A model generated the notes under the pieces. The model was not told the DNA's origin and did no database searches. It saw only the letters and a program-made list of their open reading frames with translations. From positions 1 to 10,281 of the forward strand of contig JAIPEI010000094.1 of assembly GCA_021737245.1 (NCBI GenBank): 10,281 nucleotides of DNA, read 5' to 3'. This document shows positions 8,201 through 10,281 of the stretch, in pieces. The position numbers and the translations under genes were made by a program. Position 1 is the first letter of the stretch. Each line of letters starts with the position of its first letter. This stretch comes from Deltaproteobacteria bacterium. GTDB lineage: Bacteria; Desulfobacterota; DSM-4660; Desulfatiglandales; HGW-15.

Positions 8201-8409
8201 AGATCCCGCAAATCCGGGTGATCGGCCTGTCCATGTACGAGGACCAGGAGTGGGAGCGGAGCATGATCCACGCCGGGGCGGTCGACTTCAAGAGCAAGGG
8301 GTGCGCCGCCTCGGAGCTCATTGCCGCCATCCGGACCAGTGTGAAGGAGGAAGCCCCGGACGACCGGCGTGATGATGACGCCGTTCCGCAATCGGCCGGG
8401 AGGTCGTGA
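5260..8409 (+). CDS. Hybrid sensor histidine kinase: MASE3, three PAS, HisKA_3, ATPase, NarL-type receiver
   Basis: A 1049-residue inner-membrane sensor kinase. Residues 1 to about 245 are a multi-pass region resembling MASE3 (GSLDLVHTFTYKGM, PTQLWIAARYMES). Three PAS-type domains follow at about 257-375, 388-505 and 508-622, then a coiled coil (about 625-685). The HisKA_3 dimerisation segment has ERKRLSKLLHDGLQQ, with H692 the likely phosphorylated residue. The ATPase domain carries the N box at N800 and D828 of DEGAGFD, then GLGLFSIRERIELIGG. After a linker, residues 912-1030 form a receiver (D917, D918, phospho-acceptor D963 in MDINMP, K1013) of the type normally found in NarL/FixJ regulators, but the protein ends without the LuxR-type helix-turn-helix. 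It may act through an intramolecular relay or a separate output protein; no partner regulator is in the window. The stimulus is unknown. The start has only a weak ribosome binding site (AAAGG about ten bases upstream), but the hydrophobic N-terminus directly follows it. Confidence 0.95.
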   Translation: MKKTIWIAASALVAFALYAASLYNYLLFHLLSEVFAIIIACGIFMVAWNCRHYMGNQYLLFLGIAYLFIGSLDLVHTFTYKGMNLMPGYSANAPTQLWIAARYMESLTLLAAPLMFRLRTRAGYMALGYGAVSAGLLLSILYWGIFPDCFVEDAGGLTPFKKISEYVISAILLASAGLLLRFRDRFEPKVLRWLLLSIAFTIVSELSFTTYASVYGFTNLLGHFFKIVSFFLIYKAVIETGLTSPYDLLFRDLHRQREWLRVTLGSIGDAVIATDTSARITFLNAVASTLTGWETGEAMGRPVTDVLRTIDEQSREPAEDVAGRVLKEKRVVKMANHTALLSRDGREIPIEDSAAPIEDRDGHVLGAVIVFHDVTERRLARNSLLRSEKRFRSVVDSNIIGVVFSDPGTGRVTDANDEFLRIAGRSRKELTAGALLWSHIVAPDFQDPEGRPVETHPDDAPGRAVEKEYLRPDGTRVPVIVGSSFLDDTRRQTVSYVLDNTERKRVEEALRRSESTYRAIAHNFPAGGVYVFDRDRRIQVADGQGLALIGFSRETLEGRSWEVLDESLRSRLEKGVEDVLHGRSGEQELEYRGRIRHVHFVPIRDGQGEVMLGMIVAQDVTEQRENQKALARANEELERKVRERTAELEDNYRKLSQANERLNARADQLRMLAGELTMAEQRERKRLSKLLHDGLQQYLAIAKLQVGHIAHKIGDPDLHREAETIEENLGESIQLARSLSAELSPPVLHEGGLSSGLEWLSRWVNENHGFSVALSIEDSPDLPEDVKVLVFEAVRELLFNAVKHAGVSRARVALAGDDTGGIRITVSDEGAGFDPDGLNRSEENLSGLGLFSIRERIELIGGSFEIESEPGKGSCFTLHVPNAVTPAAVPGETRPGLEAAREKEPSEAGAIRVLLADDHALFRDGMARLLAREPDMEVVGHAMNGREAVETARRLRPDVVLMDINMPEVDGIEATEAIHREIPQIRVIGLSMYEDQEWERSMIHAGAVDFKSKGCAASELIAAIRTSVKEEAPDDRRDDDAVPQSAGRS

Positions 8410-8571
8410 AGGGGTCCCGGAAATGACACCTGACGAAAGATCCCGCTGCGGCCGGCCGGCGGCGACGAGCGGATGATACAATACCACGACGAGAACGCTT
8501 TTCTTCAGGCGGGTGTTATCGTGAACGACCATCTCGTGACATGCTTCCGGTAGGGGGAGGTCTAGCGGGGC

Positions 8572-9186
8572 GTGGAGTATCTGACCATGGGCATCGTACT
8601 GGGCCTGTACGCGGGAATCGCCCCGGGGCCGCTGCTCGCCCTGACCATCTCCGAGACCCTTCGACACGACATGACCGCAGGCATGAAGGTGGCTTTGGCG
8701 CCGATCGTGACCGATCTGCCGATCATCATTCTGACGGTCTTCGTCCTGTCGAGGTTTTCCGGGTTCCACGGTGTGCTGGGGGTCATCTCGCTGGGTGGGG
8801 GCTGCTTTCTCCTCTACCTGGCTTACGGATGCCTTCGCACCCGAGGCCTCGACATGGACGTCGGGAGGGAGCGGACCGGGCCCCTGGCCAAAGGGATCCT
8901 GGTCAACGCACTGAGCCCGCACCCCTATCTGTTCTGGTTCAGCGTGGGAGCGCCCATCATCATCCAGGCCGGGCAGCAGGGACTCGCAGGGCCCCTGGCC
9001 TTTGTGGGCGGTTTTTACGTCCTGCTGGTGGGATCGAAGATCACCCTGGCTGCGCTGACCGGCCGATTCAAGTCGTTCCTGTCGGGCCGCGCGTACCGGT
9101 TCATCATGAGGTTGCTCGGGGTGATGCTGGTGGTGCTGGCGGCGGCCCTCTTTCGCGAGGGCTTGAGGCTGCTGGAAATCCTGTAG
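8572..9186 (+). CDS. LysE/RhtB-type amino acid exporter family protein
   Basis: A 204-residue inner-membrane protein of the LysE translocator family, whose members mostly export amino acids or related small molecules. The N-terminal segment GLYAGIAPGP (residues 11-20) carries the family's PGP signature, followed by an amphipathic stretch ETLRHDMTAGMKVALAPIVTD. About six hydrophobic segments are visible (roughly 6-24, 46-62, 66-86, 108-132, 142-163, 178-195), and KGILVNALSPHPYLFW fits the conserved mid-protein region. The start is uncertain: GTG at 8572 has GGGGGAGG eleven bases upstream, while ATG at 8587 (residue 6) has GGAG nine bases upstream. Length is usual for the family. Substrate cannot be told from sequence. 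It lies 162 bases after the kinase gene and 26 bases before a small membrane protein gene. Confidence 0.92.
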   Translation: MEYLTMGIVLGLYAGIAPGPLLALTISETLRHDMTAGMKVALAPIVTDLPIIILTVFVLSRFSGFHGVLGVISLGGGCFLLYLAYGCLRTRGLDMDVGRERTGPLAKGILVNALSPHPYLFWFSVGAPIIIQAGQQGLAGPLAFVGGFYVLLVGSKITLAALTGRFKSFLSGRAYRFIMRLLGVMLVVLAAALFREGLRLLEIL

Positions 9187-9212
9187 AACGGACGACAGGT
9201 GGGTCTTCGACC

Positions 9213-9434
9213 ATGGCGTTCTTTGGAAGGAAAAGAGAAATCCTGCCCTGGGTGGTGGTCTACCTGATCGGGGCGGTGCTCGGCCGCAACATCTGCCACC
9301 ACGCCGGATGGCCCTGGTGGATCGGGTTCACCGTAATTCCAGCCCTGTTCGTCCTGGCGGGGATGGGGCTGAACGCGCTCCTGGGGAAGAGGACCGGGCG
9401 ATCCTCGAAACAGAAACGCGACCCCCATCCCTGA
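9213..9434 (+). CDS. Small two-segment membrane protein of unknown function
   Basis: A 73-residue frame starting at ATG 9213, with AGGTGGG about nine bases upstream, 26 bases behind the exporter stop. A basic N-terminus (GRKRE) is followed by two hydrophobic segments (about 11-26 and 34-58) separated by a short NICHHAGWPWW loop, then a very basic, hydrophilic tail (GKRTGRSSKQKRDPHP). The positive-inside rule suggests both ends are cytoplasmic. I recognise no family. Spacing suggests co-transcription with the exporter. The organised membrane-protein pattern supports a real gene even though it is short. Confidence 0.7.
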   Translation: MAFFGRKREILPWVVVYLIGAVLGRNICHHAGWPWWIGFTVIPALFVLAGMGLNALLGKRTGRSSKQKRDPHP

Positions 9435-9566
9435 GACAGCCCCAGGCGACTGACCTCTCCATCAAACAGGTCGATCGGTCTTTTCCACGAGGCCTTTCTC
9501 CGCCTCCCGCCGGGAGTTGCGCTTCGAATGGCCGCAACGCCGGAGCGGCTTACACCGTATTTTGGC

Positions 9567-9595
9567 TTTCCATGCTTTGCCTCCCGTCATACAAT
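9567..9595 (+). promoter_or_regulatory. Sigma-70-like promoter for the SDR gene
   Basis: TTTCCA (9567-9572, four of six to the minus-35 consensus) and TACAAT (9590-9595, five of six to the minus-10 consensus) are separated by exactly 17 bases. Transcription would start near 9602, giving a leader of about 74 bases before the ATG at 9676. It lies in a 241-base gap with no other supported gene. Confidence 0.5.
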
Positions 9596-9629
9596 GGTCG
9601 GACCTCGATGTCGAACCGGATGTCCGGCC
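9596..9629 (+). promoter_or_regulatory. Dyad just downstream of the SDR promoter
   Basis: GGTCGGAC (9596-9603) can pair with GTCCGGCC (9622-9629) over eight positions with one G-T pair, leaving 18 bases between. A smaller perfect dyad CCGGA-TG-TCCGG (9616-9627) overlaps the right arm. Abutting the minus-10 element, it could be a repressor operator. Structure is seen; role is inferred. Confidence 0.3.
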
Positions 9630-9675
9630 GCGGTGGTGTGTGGCCCGGCGTCCCAGCGTGTTCCAGGGAGGAGCC

Positions 9676-10281
9676 ATGAAAGAGAAGAGGACCGCACTGG
9701 TCACAGGAGCCAGCAGCGGGATCGGGCGCGAGACGGCCGTCCGCCTCGCAAAGGAGGGATTCCGGGTCATTGCAGCGGCAAGACGGATGGACCGCCTCGA
9801 AGAGCTCGCCGCCAAGCACAAGGGCATCACGGCCAGGCGGGTGGACCTTTCCGTCCCCGAGGAGACCGAGGCCTTCTGCGGCTTTGTCGGCAACCTGCCC
9901 GAACCGGTCTCCGTGCTCGTCAACAATGCGGGGTACAGCGTTCGGGGCGTCCTCGAGGACGTTTCGTGGGAGATTGTGAAACGCCTCTACGAGGTGAACG
10001 TCTTCGCCCTGATCCGCGTCACCCAGGCGTGCCTGCCCGGCATGCGGAAGCGGCGGAACGGGCGGATCGTGAACATGAGCTCCATTGTCGGCCGGTTCGC
10101 CTTTCCGACGAGCGGGGTCTACGCGTCGACCAAGTACGCGGTGGAGGGCATCACGGACGGCCTGCGCATGGAGCTGGCGCCCTTCGGCATCCACGTTGCA
10201 GCCGTCCGCCCGGGGCCCATTGCTACCGAGTTCAACGAGGTCGCCACCGAGTGGACAGGCGATCTCATGGCCCGCACCGAT
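9676..10281 (+). CDS. Short-chain dehydrogenase/reductase (SDR), partial
   Basis: An NAD(P)-dependent oxidoreductase of the classical SDR family; 202 residues are present and the gene runs off the right edge, lacking perhaps the last quarter. The cofactor motif TGASSGIG is at residues 10-17, NNAG at 83-86, and the catalytic set N108, S136, Y149 and K153 (YASTK) is intact, followed by RPGPIATEF (178-186). Arg36-Arg37 after the second strand favours NADP(H) over NAD(H), by family rule. The start is well supported by GGGAGGAG a few bases before ATG 9676. It has its own likely promoter at 9567-9595. The substrate is not predictable; relatives act on ketones, acyl groups, retinoids or sugars. Confidence 0.95.
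   Translation, partial: MKEKRTALVTGASSGIGRETAVRLAKEGFRVIAAARRMDRLEELAAKHKGITARRVDLSVPEETEAFCGFVGNLPEPVSVLVNNAGYSVRGVLEDVSWEIVKRLYEVNVFALIRVTQACLPGMRKRRNGRIVNMSSIVGRFAFPTSGVYASTKYAVEGITDGLRMELAPFGIHVAAVRPGPIATEFNEVATEWTGDLMARTD

Noticed and set aside
8473..8553. 26-codon ORF between kinase and exporter genes
   Set aside because: Weak ribosome binding site and no recognisable feature; its ATG overlaps a TACAAT that lacks a minus-35 partner.
9504..9516. CTCCC-GCC-GGGAG stem-loop after the small membrane protein gene
   Set aside because: Short stem and no T-tract, so it does not qualify as an intrinsic terminator.

Overview
The window is about 10.3 kb of GC-rich bacterial chromosome with tightly packed genes. 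Protein styles (a c-type/b5 cytochrome, a MASE3-PAS hybrid kinase, a class II photolyase, a LysE-type exporter) fit a Gram-negative, probably a deltaproteobacterial or related (Desulfobacterota-like) lineage. That placement is inferred from general appearance and is not tested. No rRNA, tRNA, CRISPR array, transposase or phage gene was seen.

Left block, minus strand (1-2505): a GMC-family flavoprotein resembling cholesterol oxidase (ChoD-type) is followed 73 bases later by a membrane cytochrome. The cytochrome carries a CxxCH heme c site, a CopD-like membrane core and a cytochrome b5-like domain, and runs off the left edge. Predicted topology puts the b5 domain in the cytoplasm beside the soluble flavoprotein and the heme c site outside. 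The pair therefore looks like a dehydrogenase plus a transmembrane electron conduit, which is the most interesting feature of the window.

Divergent spacer (2506-3013): about 500 bases, less GC-rich than the genes. It holds a long dyad close to the flavoprotein start and a short leader ORF with a strong ribosome binding site that overlaps the photolyase start.

Central block, plus strand (2982-8409): an intact class II CPD photolyase, a pRiA4b ORF-3-like protein of unknown function, and a 1049-residue hybrid sensor kinase (MASE3, three PAS domains, HisKA_3 and ATPase domains, and a terminal NarL-type receiver without a DNA-binding domain). Small hairpins sit at the first two stop codons.

Right block, plus strand (8572-10281): a LysE/RhtB-type exporter with a small 73-residue membrane protein behind it, then a 241-base gap containing a good sigma-70-like promoter and a dyad, then a classical short-chain dehydrogenase cut by the right edge. 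The blocks do not form one obvious pathway. The clearest functional unit is the GMC-cytochrome pair; photolyase and PAS kinase suggest light, redox or stress responses only loosely.
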